From assembly GCA_963205105.1 (NCBI GenBank), contig CAUJJW010000072.1, forward strand, positions 1 to 54,063: a stretch of 54,063 nt of DNA, written 5' to 3'. The translations under genes and the position numbers were made by a program. The DNA comes from Verrucomicrobiota bacterium. Its GTDB lineage: Bacteria; Verrucomicrobiota; Verrucomicrobiia; Limisphaerales; CAIMTB01. Position 1 is the stretch's first letter, and each line of letters starts with the position of its first letter. This document shows, piece by piece, positions 6,938 through 16,600 of the stretch. The notes under the pieces were generated by a model. The model worked only from the letters and a program-made list of their open reading frames with translations, searched no databases and was not told the DNA's origin.

Positions 6938-9168
6938 TCGCCACGCTCCCGATCCCTCGAAATGCCCGGCACCCGGCGTGGTTCGGGCCACTCCTCCTGC
7001 CTGCGCTCCCGTTCCTGACCTGGATCCTCAACGGCGGCACCCATCTGGCACCGGCGACCATCGGTGCCGGACTCCTGCTGCTCGCCCTGGGCCTGGCCCT
7101 CGCACTCGCCATTCCTTCGCTCCTCGATCATCTGGGGCCCACCTACCGCAAGGAAGCGGACCTGTTGCGCGATGCCTGGCTGCTCGGCGTGCTGTTCGTT
7201 CAGGTCCCGCTCCTGACTCAAGGATTTGCCTCCGGCGATGAGCCCACATTTCAGTTGCTGGCCTTCGCCACCGCGAGCGCTCTCGTGGCTTCCATTCCTT
7301 TCGGCGCTGAATTCCAACAACGCACCCTGGCCTCCTTGCTGAGCCAACCCGTCCGGCGCCTCGCCTGGTGGGATCTGAAAACCAGCGTGCTCGCCATCGC
7401 CCTCGGATGCCTTGTGGTCGCCTTCGTCCTGGCCCGCCTCGCCATGGGGCAACCCGCTACATTCCACTTTACCTCGTGCACGTTGCTGATCGCCGCCGTC
7501 GCCTTCGGCACCACCACCTGCGGCACCCTTCTCGCCCGATCCCAACTCGTCGGCCTGGCCTTCTCACTCGTCGTCCCAATCCTGGCCATCCCTGCCAGTG
7601 CCGCTCTGGCCGAATGGCTCGCCTGGACCGATCTTGTCAGGCTGGTCTTGGAATGGTCCTACGAAACCACGGAACAGATGACCTCCAACCTGCTCCTGTT
7701 CGGGTTCGCCCCGACCTACGCAATCGCCGGCTACTGGCTCGGGCGAAGGGCCTGGCTTCGACTTGAGGCTCCCGATCCTTCGGATACCGCATCGGGATTC
7801 CGTCATCCGCCCACCTCGATGCCGGTTTCGATCTCCTCCCGACGAGCCGGCAGGCTCGCCTGGGGAATTCAGTTGGCGGTCAAAGAAGTCCGTCTCCAAT
7901 CGATCACATGGGTGGCGGTGGCAGCCTGCGCAGTCCTGGCAGCAATGGCCGTCGCCTTCGATAACTCCCGCAACCTGCGCGAACTCATCGAGACCAGTCT
8001 CCTACTGGTTGCCGGAGCCACCGTTCTGCTCGCCGGAAGCATCGCGATCGCGGAGGAACGTCGACTCGGCACACTGGATGCCGCGGTCCTGTTGCCGGTC
8101 TCCCGAGCCACCCGCTGGTGGTTGAAGTTCCTGGTCGCCGGACTGCTTGCCACCATCGCCGCCTCTCTGGCCTACCTGGTCGTTTCGCAACCGTATGCGA
8201 CGAATCCCGGCGCCCTCGAAGAACTCGCCCGTACCGTCCTTCTCACTGGCCTGGCCCTCTTCGCCTCCGCCTTGCTCGCCTCGTCCGGCAGTGGCACCAC
8301 GATCCGCGCCATTTTGATCGGCTTGACCGGCGTCGCCGCCGTCGCGGTGTTGGGAGCCCTGGCAGTGAGTGTGGCCAGTGATCAGATCACCCAAGCTCAA
8401 GCCCAGTTGCGGGCATCGACCGAAAGCAACCCAGAAACTTGGCTCCGGAAGGCGGAGGCAGCCTCCATCGAACCTGCTCTCCTCCACGCTCCCAACGCTG
8501 GCATTGTCGCGCTGCTGTTCAACCTGCTGCTGCCCGTCCCTGCGGTCTTCGCCCTGATCTATGCCTGGCGCAATTTCCGGCAGCCCGCCGAGGCCTCGCG
8601 CCTGCTGCCCGGCCAATTCATGCGATGCGGCGTCGCCTGGCTGGTCGCCCTCGTCGTGTGCGGTGCCGGCGAGATCAGGTTCCATCACAGCCAAGCCCAG
8701 TTTGAAGCCACCCGAAGCGCCCAAGCCTATCTCGAGGTTTACCGGACCTTTTCACCCGTCGACCGTCAGCTTTGGGGTCTGTACCGACGCGGTTCCTTCA
8801 ACACCGACATCTACCCGGAAGTGGAGCCTTTCTCGCCGCAATCCACCAAGCGAACCCGGATCCTGCATCTGCCCCTCTCCTTCCCCGACCGTCGATTGCT
8901 CATCCATCGAGGACTGATACCGGAACACCTCAAGGAAGCCCTACGCCAGGAAGGGCTTGCCAAGGGCGAAGATATCGACACCCCGCCTCCCGAACCCCCG
9001 CCCGGACGACTCTTCGATCCCATGCAACCGGTCTATCGCCCTGATGCTTCTGGCAACCCGGTGCTCATGGACCAAGGGCTTCGCGCCCGCTATGGACTGG
9101 TCCCCGGTCATCCAACCCTCCCGTCGACCAACACCACCGAGAACCCAACGCAACGGGCCTTCCCGTAG
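6934..9168 (+). CDS. ABC-2 type permease (second of pair)
   Basis: This 744-residue membrane protein is a clear paralogue of the preceding permease: same start (R.ARHPAWFGPLLLPALP), same AEFQQRTLASLLSQPVRR and AEERRLGTLDAAVLLPVSR motifs in the two halves, same soluble domain after the last membrane segment (near residue 575). The tail is shorter and has a single RARYGLVP motif. The two proteins probably form a heterodimeric membrane domain served by the ATPase at 3617. The start ATG at 6934 overlaps the previous stop. Confidence 0.85.
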   Translation: MIATLPIPRNARHPAWFGPLLLPALPFLTWILNGGTHLAPATIGAGLLLLALGLALALAIPSLLDHLGPTYRKEADLLRDAWLLGVLFVQVPLLTQGFASGDEPTFQLLAFATASALVASIPFGAEFQQRTLASLLSQPVRRLAWWDLKTSVLAIALGCLVVAFVLARLAMGQPATFHFTSCTLLIAAVAFGTTTCGTLLARSQLVGLAFSLVVPILAIPASAALAEWLAWTDLVRLVLEWSYETTEQMTSNLLLFGFAPTYAIAGYWLGRRAWLRLEAPDPSDTASGFRHPPTSMPVSISSRRAGRLAWGIQLAVKEVRLQSITWVAVAACAVLAAMAVAFDNSRNLRELIETSLLLVAGATVLLAGSIAIAEERRLGTLDAAVLLPVSRATRWWLKFLVAGLLATIAASLAYLVVSQPYATNPGALEELARTVLLTGLALFASALLASSGSGTTIRAILIGLTGVAAVAVLGALAVSVASDQITQAQAQLRASTESNPETWLRKAEAASIEPALLHAPNAGIVALLFNLLLPVPAVFALIYAWRNFRQPAEASRLLPGQFMRCGVAWLVALVVCGAGEIRFHHSQAQFEATRSAQAYLEVYRTFSPVDRQLWGLYRRGSFNTDIYPEVEPFSPQSTKRTRILHLPLSFPDRRLLIHRGLIPEHLKEALRQEGLAKGEDIDTPPPEPPPGRLFDPMQPVYRPDASGNPVLMDQGLRARYGLVPGHPTLPSTNTTENPTQRAFP

Positions 9169-9234
9169 CCAGTGTTCCGCTTCGCGATCACCGCGCCTTC
9201 ACAAGCCAATCCCTTTCAACCAACCCGGCAGGTT

Positions 9235-9537
9235 ATGAACAACGTCGACACCGTCCACCCGCCCACTCAAACCAGTCCGGAAGCCCACGGCCGCCGTAAA
9301 CACCGCGCCCGCCGCTGGGTGCTCCATGGCTTCCTTTTGCTGATGGGACCGGCCGTTCTCTACGTCCTCTCAATGGGCCCGGCCCTTCGTCTCAACCAAC
9401 AAGGAGTCCTGAAGTTGGAAACGTTCGAAGCGATGTACCTTCCCCTGTCGATCGTCGCCGATGGCATTCCGGGAGCCCAGGGACTCATCGAACGGTACGT
9501 GACGCTCTGGGTGACGCCGGATCCGAGCGGCCTTTGA
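9235..9537 (+). CDS. Small single-pass membrane protein in the ABC operon
   Basis: About 100 residues: a polar N-terminus with an Arg/His/Lys cluster (GRRKHRARRW), one hydrophobic segment (about residues 31-45) and a soluble C-terminal half. I chose the ATG at 9235 because AGG lies a few bases upstream; a GTG at 9172 would add 21 residues. It follows the second permease closely and is probably co-transcribed. I do not recognise a family. Similar short proteins with a C-terminal pattern of LPLSIVADGIPG type are, as far as I recall, frequent in this phylum. Confidence 0.6.
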   Translation: MNNVDTVHPPTQTSPEAHGRRKHRARRWVLHGFLLLMGPAVLYVLSMGPALRLNQQGVLKLETFEAMYLPLSIVADGIPGAQGLIERYVTLWVTPDPSGL

Positions 9538-9636
9538 AGCCGACAATCGACCTCCGCTCCCCCACGAAGCATCCGCGGGCTCTCGCGCCAGGAACGACGG
9601 CACATCGACCCCTGCTGCCTCAGCGGGCCAATGAAC

Positions 9637-10080
9637 CTAGCCCGTGATCAACTCCAATGCCATGCGCTCCGCCGATTTGGGCTCGGTCAGCCCCGCGATA
9701 CGTTCATCCAAGGTGGTCAGCATGCCACCCCGGCGCAGGGCAAGGCCCAACAGATACGCATCCGTCACCTGCTGGTGGCCGACAAGCCGAGCTCCCGCGA
9801 ACGCGACCGCTTGAGCGAAGGGTAGTTCGTCTGGCCAAAACAAGTGGTCTTTCGCCGCCGTGTTGGCAGCAAGAACACCCGCAGCCTCCCGCGGTGTGAC
9901 GGCGTCGCGGGAGAAGGCGGCATTCGACACGATGCGCACAAAGCCCGCCTCGGTGAGCGGGCAGGTGGCCCAGCCTTGGGATCGGTGCCGCGCAAACCAT
10001 CTCACGGCCAACTCGTGCCGCGCATGGCTTGGCCACAGCAGCGCGATCAGCACGTTGGTGTCCAACAGATAACCCTTCAC
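9637..10080 (-). CDS. vapC: PIN-domain toxin, VapC family
   Basis: The 147-residue product is a PIN-domain ribonuclease of the toxin-antitoxin type. The acidic active-site residues are in place: Asp7 in LLDTNVLIAL, Glu44 in PLTEAGFVRI, Asp107 in VTDAYLL and Asp125 in TLDERI. The start ATG overlaps the stop of the upstream RHH antitoxin by four bases (10077-10080), the usual coupling in such modules. VapC toxins cleave specific RNAs, often tRNAs; the target here is unknown. Confidence 0.92.
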   Translation of the reverse strand: MKGYLLDTNVLIALLWPSHARHELAVRWFARHRSQGWATCPLTEAGFVRIVSNAAFSRDAVTPREAAGVLAANTAAKDHLFWPDELPFAQAVAFAGARLVGHQQVTDAYLLGLALRRGGMLTTLDERIAGLTEPKSAERMALELITG

Positions 10081-10304
10081 GCGCCCTCCGCTTCGATGCG
10101 GCGCACGTCCTCCGTGGAGACTTTGGGGGAATCCGCCGGCAATTGGAAAACCACGAGACCGTTCTTGTCCGTGGAAGGCGTGGGTGCATTGAGCCCGCGG
10201 CGCACGAGGTCGGACACCGTCTTTCCCAGCGACACGCCGCGCGCCTTGGCTCGGCGCGCCACCAGTTCGGCAACGTCATCGTCCAGGGTGAGCGTCGTTC
10301 TCAT
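10077..10304 (-). CDS. vapB: Ribbon-helix-helix antitoxin of the VapBC pair
   Basis: About 75 residues starting MRTTLTLDDDVAELV, the typical ribbon strand and first helix of RHH/CopG-like antitoxins. The C-terminal half (LVVFQLPADS... to the end) is flexible and would wrap the toxin. I prefer the ATG at 10304 over one eight codons upstream because the family starts at MRTT. It precedes the PIN toxin with a four-base overlap. RHH antitoxins with their toxins usually repress their own promoter. Confidence 0.88.
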   Translation of the reverse strand: MRTTLTLDDDVAELVARRAKARGVSLGKTVSDLVRRGLNAPTPSTDKNGLVVFQLPADSPKVSTEDVRRIEAEGA

Positions 10305-10432
10305 GGCGCAATGATGCTGAAGCGGCATTTTGATGTCCAGTTACGAAACCCGCATCACTGTAACTTCTCAATGCCAGTTCGGTTGGTTTGAGAAGGACTT
10401 CGAAACTCCCGACCTCTCCCTGAACCTGCCTT

Positions 10433-10475
10433 CCGTAGCGGCGGGCGTCTCGCCCCCCGGAATCCCTGTTCCATG
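10433..10475 (-). repeat. Repeat family A, internally deleted copy
   Basis: The 271-bp gap between the antitoxin start and the HAD gene holds a short family A copy: CCGTAGCGGCGGGCGTC joined directly to TCGCCCCCCGGAATCC. Compared with the copy at 21.68 kb, the 24-bp stretch between two GGGCGTC(C/T)CGCC repeats is missing. Downstream is a small palindrome GATTCGTGAATC near 10494 and CCCATGAACC near 10517. I see no gene in this gap. Confidence 0.8.
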
Positions 10476-10575
10476 GTCCCAATACGCGATTCGCGATTCG
10501 TGAATCGTGGGGACCTCCCATGAACCTCCCTGCGTCCTCGCCTCCAGCCCCCCAAAGCGCCGCTCCGCACCCACG

Positions 10576-11232
10576 TCATTCCAACAACAACGCTCGAACC
10601 TCCTCAAACCTTGCCACCACCGCATCCGCCCCCGCCAACCGCCCCGCCTCGGTGGTGTTGGTGATGGCGATCACCCGCATCCCCGCCGCTCTCGCTGCCG
10701 CCACCCCCGGCGCCGAATCCTCGATCACCACGCAGTCCGCCGGTGTCACGCCCAACAGTTCAGCCGCCCGCAGAAACAGGTCCGGCGCCGGCTTCCCTCG
10801 CGCCACGTCCTGCACCGAGATCGCATGCTGGAAGTGCTTTCGAAGACCGCGCATCCCCAGCACGCCGGCGATCGCGGTGCGCAAGGACCCCGACGCCACT
10901 GCCATCACGTAACGGCGTGCCAGGTCCTCCACCAACGCCGGAATCTCGGGAAAGATTGGCTCCCGCTGTCGCAAAAGTTCCAGAAACAGCGCCCCTTTCC
11001 GTTCCAACAACGCATCGACGCTCTGCACCACGGAACGCCCTTCGATCAGCTGCAGCAGCACCGGCCGATCGGCGGTCCCCACGAAGCGATTCCAATCCCC
11101 GATCGCCGATTCCTCGATCCCCAGCTCGCCCAGCAGGAGCCGGAACGCCTCCTGATGCAGCGGTTCGCTGTCCACGATGACCCCGTCCAGATCGAAGATC
11201 ACCGCCCGTGTGCCCTGACGAAAATGCGTCAC
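10576..11232 (-). CDS. HAD-superfamily hydrolase, beta-phosphoglucomutase-like
   Basis: The 218-residue protein has the HAD motifs in order: motif I FDLDGVIVDSEP (nucleophile Asp near residue 14 and acid Asp near 16), motif II ASGS near 114, motif III GKPAPD near 145 and motif IV EDSAPG near 171. The helical cap between motifs I and II and the sequence DGVIVDSEPLH place it in the subfamily of phosphoglycolate phosphatase, beta-phosphoglucomutase and sugar-phosphate phosphatases. The substrate cannot be assigned. The start codon is GTG. It lies 32 bases downstream of the large FG-GAP gene on the same strand. Confidence 0.85.
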   Translation of the reverse strand: MTHFRQGTRAVIFDLDGVIVDSEPLHQEAFRLLLGELGIEESAIGDWNRFVGTADRPVLLQLIEGRSVVQSVDALLERKGALFLELLRQREPIFPEIPALVEDLARRYVMAVASGSLRTAIAGVLGMRGLRKHFQHAISVQDVARGKPAPDLFLRAAELLGVTPADCVVIEDSAPGVAAARAAGMRVIAITNTTEAGRLAGADAVVARFEEVRALLLE

Positions 11233-11264
11233 CGACGCACCGTAGCGAAGTCAACCGCGTCTGC

Positions 11265-13277
11265 CTATTCCGGGCGTGGCCCCGACGCCTCGGTCACTGT
11301 TAGCGTCGTTCCGGAGCGTACCGGTCCGGCCACCGTCTGTCGCCGGCCCGATGGCCACAGGACATCGATGGCCTCGGCCGATTCGGCGGCTGCGATGCCG
11401 AAATACAACGCTTGCGAGCTGTGCCCCAGGTAACCGGATTTGCCGTCGTGAAATTGCGTCCAAACCCGTCCTCCGGCCCGCACCGTCACTCGGGCGCCCA
11501 GCCCGTCGCGATTCGATTCCGTTCCCTTCAGCCAGATCTTCAGGTGGCCCACTGGCCGGCGGTCCGCGAGATCGCTCAGCAGGATCTGAGGCCGATCGTT
11601 GAATTCCGCCAGCACGACGTCCAGGTCGCCGTCATCGTCCAGATCGCAAATCACCGACGATCGCGAGGAGAGGGTGCCCAGGACGTTCGTACGCCCGTTG
11701 AAGGCTCCACAGAGCGGATGGCCCTGATCCGCTCCTCCGCATTCCAGGGTGAACCACACCTTCTCGGTCCGACCGTTGCGTCGCGGTTCAACGCCCAAAA
11801 CGAATTCCGCGTCGAAGAACCGTTTGCCGCCTTCGTTGAGCAGCACCGAGTTGACCGCGTACCGGAAGGGATAACCCATGCCCGCCGTCATCACGACGTC
11901 CGGGAAACCGTCGGCGTTCAGGTCGCCCACGCTGAGACCCCACGGCCAATAGGTTTCGACGCCCAGGGCATCCGACGCCTCAACGAAGGTTCCATTCGGC
12001 TGTGCCCGATAGAACGCGTTCCCGAACAGGTTGTTGGTCGAACCCTGAAAGTAGCTCTCGGGGAATTGGGCGGAGCAGTAAGCCTCGCTCTTCGCCTTCT
12101 CAATCTCCGATCGGAAGGCCAGGGCCTTTTCCGTCTGCAAACCCGTCATGTCGGAATGCATGTCGGTCACGAGCAGGTCCATCCGGCCGTCCTGATCCTG
12201 ATCGAAGAACTTCACGCCGGTTGCCCCCCACGCCGTCATCGGAAACAACGCCGGGGTGCGTTCCTCAAAGGTTCGCCCTGCCCGATTGGCGTAGTACCGG
12301 TCGTCGCCCTGCATGTTCGGCAGGTACAGTTCCGGAAACCCGTCGGCGTCCAGGTCGCAAAATGTCGCGTCACCAAACCACCCGTTCCCACGTAGTCCCA
12401 ACGCGGCTCCCACTTCCTCGAACCTCGCCCCTCCCAGATTCCGATACAGCCGACTGGGTTCGGAGCGTTCGGGGTGCAGGTGTCCTTGAAACGCATCCGG
12501 CAGCGCCCGATGGAATCCCCCGGGTCCAAGCACATCCGAGGTGTACACCCCCACGTTCGCCACGAAGAGGTCGAGGCGTCCGTCACGGTCGAAATCGAAG
12601 AACAGTGCACCCGAAGAATGCCCGACATACCCCAGCCCTGATTCCTGAGTCGCGTCACGGAATCGTCCCCTGCCGTCATTCAAGAACAGCCGATTCCCGT
12701 GCCGCACGGTGGTGACGAAGAGGTCGGGATCACCGTCGTTGTCGATGTCCCCAAACGCCGGAGCGACCGAGATTTGATCGGTCATTCCCACCCCGGCGGC
12801 TTCGGTGATGTTCTCAAACCGTGCACCCCCGAGGTTCCGCCAGAGCTGGTTGGAACCCAATTGGGTGCAGAAATACAGGTCCAACCGGCCGTCCCCATCC
12901 ACGTCCGCCGTCGCCACTCCGTTGCCGTGGTCGTAATGAGCCGGCTTGTAATCCCGGCCCGCGTCGTCCACCGCCCGGTGCTCAAAGCGAATGCCGCTGG
13001 CCTCGATCTGGTCGGTGAAACGAAACCCTCGGAACGCCTGGAATCGCTGCACGAAAGCCTCCTGCTGCTTCCGCCGCGTCTCGAGCTGTCGCTGGGCGAA
13101 CCGATGTTCCGGGCTCTGCGCGTTCAAGGCCTGGGAAGAGATCCAGGCGACCACGAAAAGCACCACGCACGCGCGGCAGCAGCTCATCGGTCGGTCCGCC
13201 GCCGCGGCAGTCCCTGCCATCGGAATCCTCGGTGCATGAAACCAACCCGCGCGTGGCAGCTCGTGCATGCGACTCAT
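11265..13277 (-). CDS. Exported FG-GAP/ASPIC-UnbV repeat protein (CRTAC1-like)
   Basis: About 670 residues. Repeats of the form D.DGDGRLDLYF, DIDNDGDPDLFV, DFDRDGRLDLFV, DLDADGFPELYL, DQDQDGRMDLLV and DLNADGFPDVVM are calcium-binding FG-GAP/VCBS blades of a beta-propeller. The C-terminal 110 residues (DGLGARVTVRAGGRV... LWPSGRRQTV) match the ASPIC/UnbV domain. I chose the ATG at 13277, which has GGAAAG seven bases upstream; an ATG at 13187 begins right at the signal peptide (MSCCRACVVLFVVAWISS, cleaved near ALNA). The frame stays open upstream to 13775, through a MITE-like repeat and into the neighbouring gene, which looks like chance. Proteins of this type are abundant in Verrucomicrobiota and Planctomycetota; their function is unknown. 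Confidence 0.85.
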   Translation of the reverse strand: MSRMHELPRAGWFHAPRIPMAGTAAAADRPMSCCRACVVLFVVAWISSQALNAQSPEHRFAQRQLETRRKQQEAFVQRFQAFRGFRFTDQIEASGIRFEHRAVDDAGRDYKPAHYDHGNGVATADVDGDGRLDLYFCTQLGSNQLWRNLGGARFENITEAAGVGMTDQISVAPAFGDIDNDGDPDLFVTTVRHGNRLFLNDGRGRFRDATQESGLGYVGHSSGALFFDFDRDGRLDLFVANVGVYTSDVLGPGGFHRALPDAFQGHLHPERSEPSRLYRNLGGARFEEVGAALGLRGNGWFGDATFCDLDADGFPELYLPNMQGDDRYYANRAGRTFEERTPALFPMTAWGATGVKFFDQDQDGRMDLLVTDMHSDMTGLQTEKALAFRSEIEKAKSEAYCSAQFPESYFQGSTNNLFGNAFYRAQPNGTFVEASDALGVETYWPWGLSVGDLNADGFPDVVMTAGMGYPFRYAVNSVLLNEGGKRFFDAEFVLGVEPRRNGRTEKVWFTLECGGADQGHPLCGAFNGRTNVLGTLSSRSSVICDLDDDGDLDVVLAEFNDRPQILLSDLADRRPVGHLKIWLKGTESNRDGLGARVTVRAGGRVWTQFHDGKSGYLGHSSQALYFGIAAAESAEAIDVLWPSGRRQTVAGPVRSGTTLTVTEASGPRPE

Positions 13278-13318
13278 GAATCTTTCCAGGCAAGTCATCG
13301 CGAGGGTTGAAACCGTCT

Positions 13319-13493
13319 CCCTCACCCCAGCCCTCTCCCGGAGGGAGAGGGAGTCGCGTCCTGCCCTCGGCGGAATGCCTGAACCCCATCCGTGCGAGCC
13401 GTCTTGACTCGTTCCAGCGAATGCCTGCCTCAACCCTCCGAAACGCACGGCGCATGTTCTCCTTCTCCCTCCGGGAGAAGGTCGGGATGAGGG
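13319..13493. mobile_element. MITE-like element with about 37-bp terminal inverted repeats
   Basis: The left end reads CCCTCACCCCAGCCCTCTCC followed by CGGAGGGAGAGGG; the right end, read on the other strand, is CCCTCATCCCGACCTTCTCC followed by CGGAGGGAGAAGG. The 175-bp element thus has imperfect inverted ends, each itself a hairpin. It encodes no transposase. Hairpins of the CCCTCTCCCGGAGGGAGAGGG kind are, from memory, widespread in proteobacterial and PVC genomes. It sits directly upstream of the FG-GAP gene start. Confidence 0.8.
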
Positions 13494-13618
13494 CCGCCCG
13501 CTCCTTTCCTCGCGCCACGGTTCATGGTCCCGACACGTGTCGAAGATTTGGAAAACGTTCCTCTCCATGAAACGTGGGGTTCTCTGAACGTTCCGTTCGC
13601 GCGACACCTGGAAAGTAA

Positions 13619-13651
13619 GCGCCCCGCCTGCCGGATCGGCAAGCGGGGCGC
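13619..13651 (-). terminator. Strong hairpin after the jelly-roll repeat gene
   Basis: GCGCCCCGC at 13619-13627 pairs with GCGGGGCGC at 13643-13651, extended by TGCCG/CGGCA around a three-base loop with one mismatch. On the minus strand it is followed by TTACTTTCC. It lies 37 bases beyond the stop of the gene at 13688-17710, so it is a likely intrinsic terminator. Confidence 0.7.
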
Positions 13652-13687
13652 GCACAAGACTTCGGAGATCTGACCGAAGATCAGGAT

Positions 13688-16600
13688 TTATTTGATGGTC
13701 CGATAGAACTTCGGCGAGGCGTTCGCCGGTGTCGTGTAGGTGTTGCCGGTCGGAGCCGGCGTCACATCGGTCCACGCCGCCCCGGCACCCAGCGCCGCGG
13801 ACTGCTGGAGGCGACCGGTCCCGACCCAGGTCACCACGATGTTGGCACCCTGGAGTCGGGCCGTGAGCTGATCCGGAACCGACAGGTCTTCACCACCCAG
13901 GATCCGGGCGTTGTCGAACCGGCCTCGGACCACGTTCAACGCCTCATCCGTGTATGCGCCAAAACCGAAGGTCAGGCCCGTGCCGAAGGCAAAGGGAACC
14001 TCAGCGCCAAACACGTCGTCCAGGTAGAGTTTCACCGTGGCGCCATTGGCTACCAGCTTGAGGCGGTGCTTGCCGCGGTCGTTGAACGCCGCGGAATCGA
14101 ACGCCGCGATGTTCACGCCGATTCCGATCAGGTCGTCATCCGCCGCGCCGGTGGCCTTGTTATAGCGCCAGCCGTAGTTCCGACCGTCGTGGGCGATGTA
14201 ATCCGAGAAGAACACGAAGTTGCCCGCCGGATCCTTGACCCAGGCACCGGTTCGCTGCTCCGAGCCCGCTCCCGTGGTGAGCACGAACTCCACCGAGACG
14301 CGGTCGATTTCAAAGGTCACCGGGGTGGTCGTCGCGGCGTTGTATGTGTTCTTCGTCAGCAGCGCGAAACCCGGCCAGAGCGGCGACTCGACCGTGACGT
14401 CGATCAGGGCCACTCCTCCCTCGAGCTTGAGTGAGGACTCCGCCGTCGCGGTTCCGGTGTCGAACGGCGTGGAATCCAACACCCACTTGTTGGCGTCGAA
14501 GGCGGTTCCAGAGAAGTCGTCGGTCAGCAGCACCTGCGGGACGGCGACCACATCCACGGCAAGCAATCCGCTGATGCAGGAAGCCGGGGTGGTGGCGAAT
14601 TCGAACACCGTCGATCCCTTGCCCACCGGTGTGATGTCGAAGGTCTGCGAATTCGGTGCACCCGCCGCGAAGGTCAAGGTGAGCACACCAGCCGAGGCGC
14701 CGGCAGGAATGGCCACCGCTGGATTCCGACTGGTCACGGTCACCGTGACCGGTGCGGCGTCATTCAACAATTGAGGGATGGTCAGGGTCGCCTTCTTGCC
14801 GCTGTCACGGGCGGTCATGATCAGCGCCGAAGGCTCGACCGTGACGCACGGGAGAATGTTTTCAACCCGCACATTGTCGAAGGTCCCCTTCACGTAGTCG
14901 CTGGCGGCCCGGGCATACGCGCCCAGTTCGACATGGAGGCCCGTGGTGACTTCCAACGGGAAGACCCCTCCGGACCGACCATCCAGGAACACCTCCACGG
15001 TCCGACCGTTGGCCACCAGCTTCAGCCGGTGATTGCCTGTGTCCTGATCGAGGTCATCAAAGACAGCGAGACTCACGCCACTACCAACATCCCCCGCGTT
15101 CACCTGCCAGCCGGTCTCGCCATAGTTCTGGCCGAAGAACAGGTATTTGGAGCGATCTGCCGTGGTCAGGTACACCCCCGTTCGGGCTGCGGATCCAGCG
15201 GGCTCGATCAAGGTCCGGTCCACTTCCACCACCAGGTTAAGGTCCTTGGTCGCCACGAAACTGTTCACCGATCGCAACGATGCACCCGGCCAGAACTCCA
15301 CGTCGGTCAATCCTTCGATCTCCAGAACCCCGCCGGCCTGCCTGACCGTGAATGTTCCGGTGCCGGTCGACTCGAATCCGGTCATCGAAGTCTGCCATTT
15401 CGCCGCGTCGATGGTGGCAGCCGCAAAACTCTCTTCGAGCACCACCCCTGGCCCCGAGATGACAGCGACGCCCACCCGGTTCCCGCCGGCAATGTCGCCT
15501 TCCAGGCTGAACTGGGCCCCGCCAACCGCCAGGCCGCGGGCCCGGAAGGTCTGCGTGTTCGAGCCACCGGCCGGGAAGGTCAGCGTCAACGAACTGCCTG
15601 TCGCACCATCGGGCACCGCGATCCCGGGCGAAGCGCTCACCACCCGAACGCTCACCGCACGCTGTGAGTTGAATCCCTGCGGAATGCGCACCGTGATCGG
15701 CGGGCTCACTGTGCCCACCCGCACGCTCATGTCGCTGGGAACAAAGGTCGCCGAACCCGTCGAATCAATCCGAAGATTGTCCCAGGTCGTGTCCGCCGTG
15801 TCGCCGTTCGCCCGGGCATAACTGCCAAACTGGAAGACCACCGGGGAGAACGGGAATTTCACTTCAGGTCCGGGAATGCCATCCAGGAACAGTTTCACCG
15901 TCTTCCCGTCCGCCACCATGCTCATGCGGTGGAGTCCACCATTGTCGAACGCGTCGCCGTTGAATGCCGCGATGTCGATTCCACTGCCTGTCGGGGCGTC
16001 ACCGTCCTCGCCAATATTTCGGTTGTACCGCCACCCGCCCTCCGCACGGACATCAGCAAACAGGACGTACTTCGTCTTGGTCTGGTCCAGGATCCAAAGT
16101 GCACTGCGGGATGCGGTTCCCACGCCCGCTTCCGCCACCCGGTCGATCGCGATGGTGACGGTTTCGGTTTCGGACGGGGCGAATGTCGGCACGATGCGCA
16201 ACGTTCCACCCGCCCACCATTGCTGGCTCGTCGTGCCCACGAAGCGCATCACGCCGTTGCCAGCCTCCGCATGAATGTCACCGACGCCACCCTCGAAGAA
16301 TGGCGCGTCGGGCGCGTACTTCGCCGGATCGATCGTGCTCGTCGAGAAATCATCGGCAAACAGCGGCGGCGGTGGCCCCGTCTGAATCGTCTGGATCTTG
16401 AGGTTGTCGAAGGTCGTGTCCGCCGTGTCGTTGTTGGCCCGGGCGTAGCTGCCAAACTGAACGACCACTTTCGAGAACGGGAATTTCACCTCGACCCCGA
16501 CGACACCATTCAACAGAAGCTTCACCGTCTTGCCGTCGGCAATCATCCCCATCGTGAAAGGCCCGCCGGCGTCAAAATCTCCGCCGTTGAACGCCACAAT

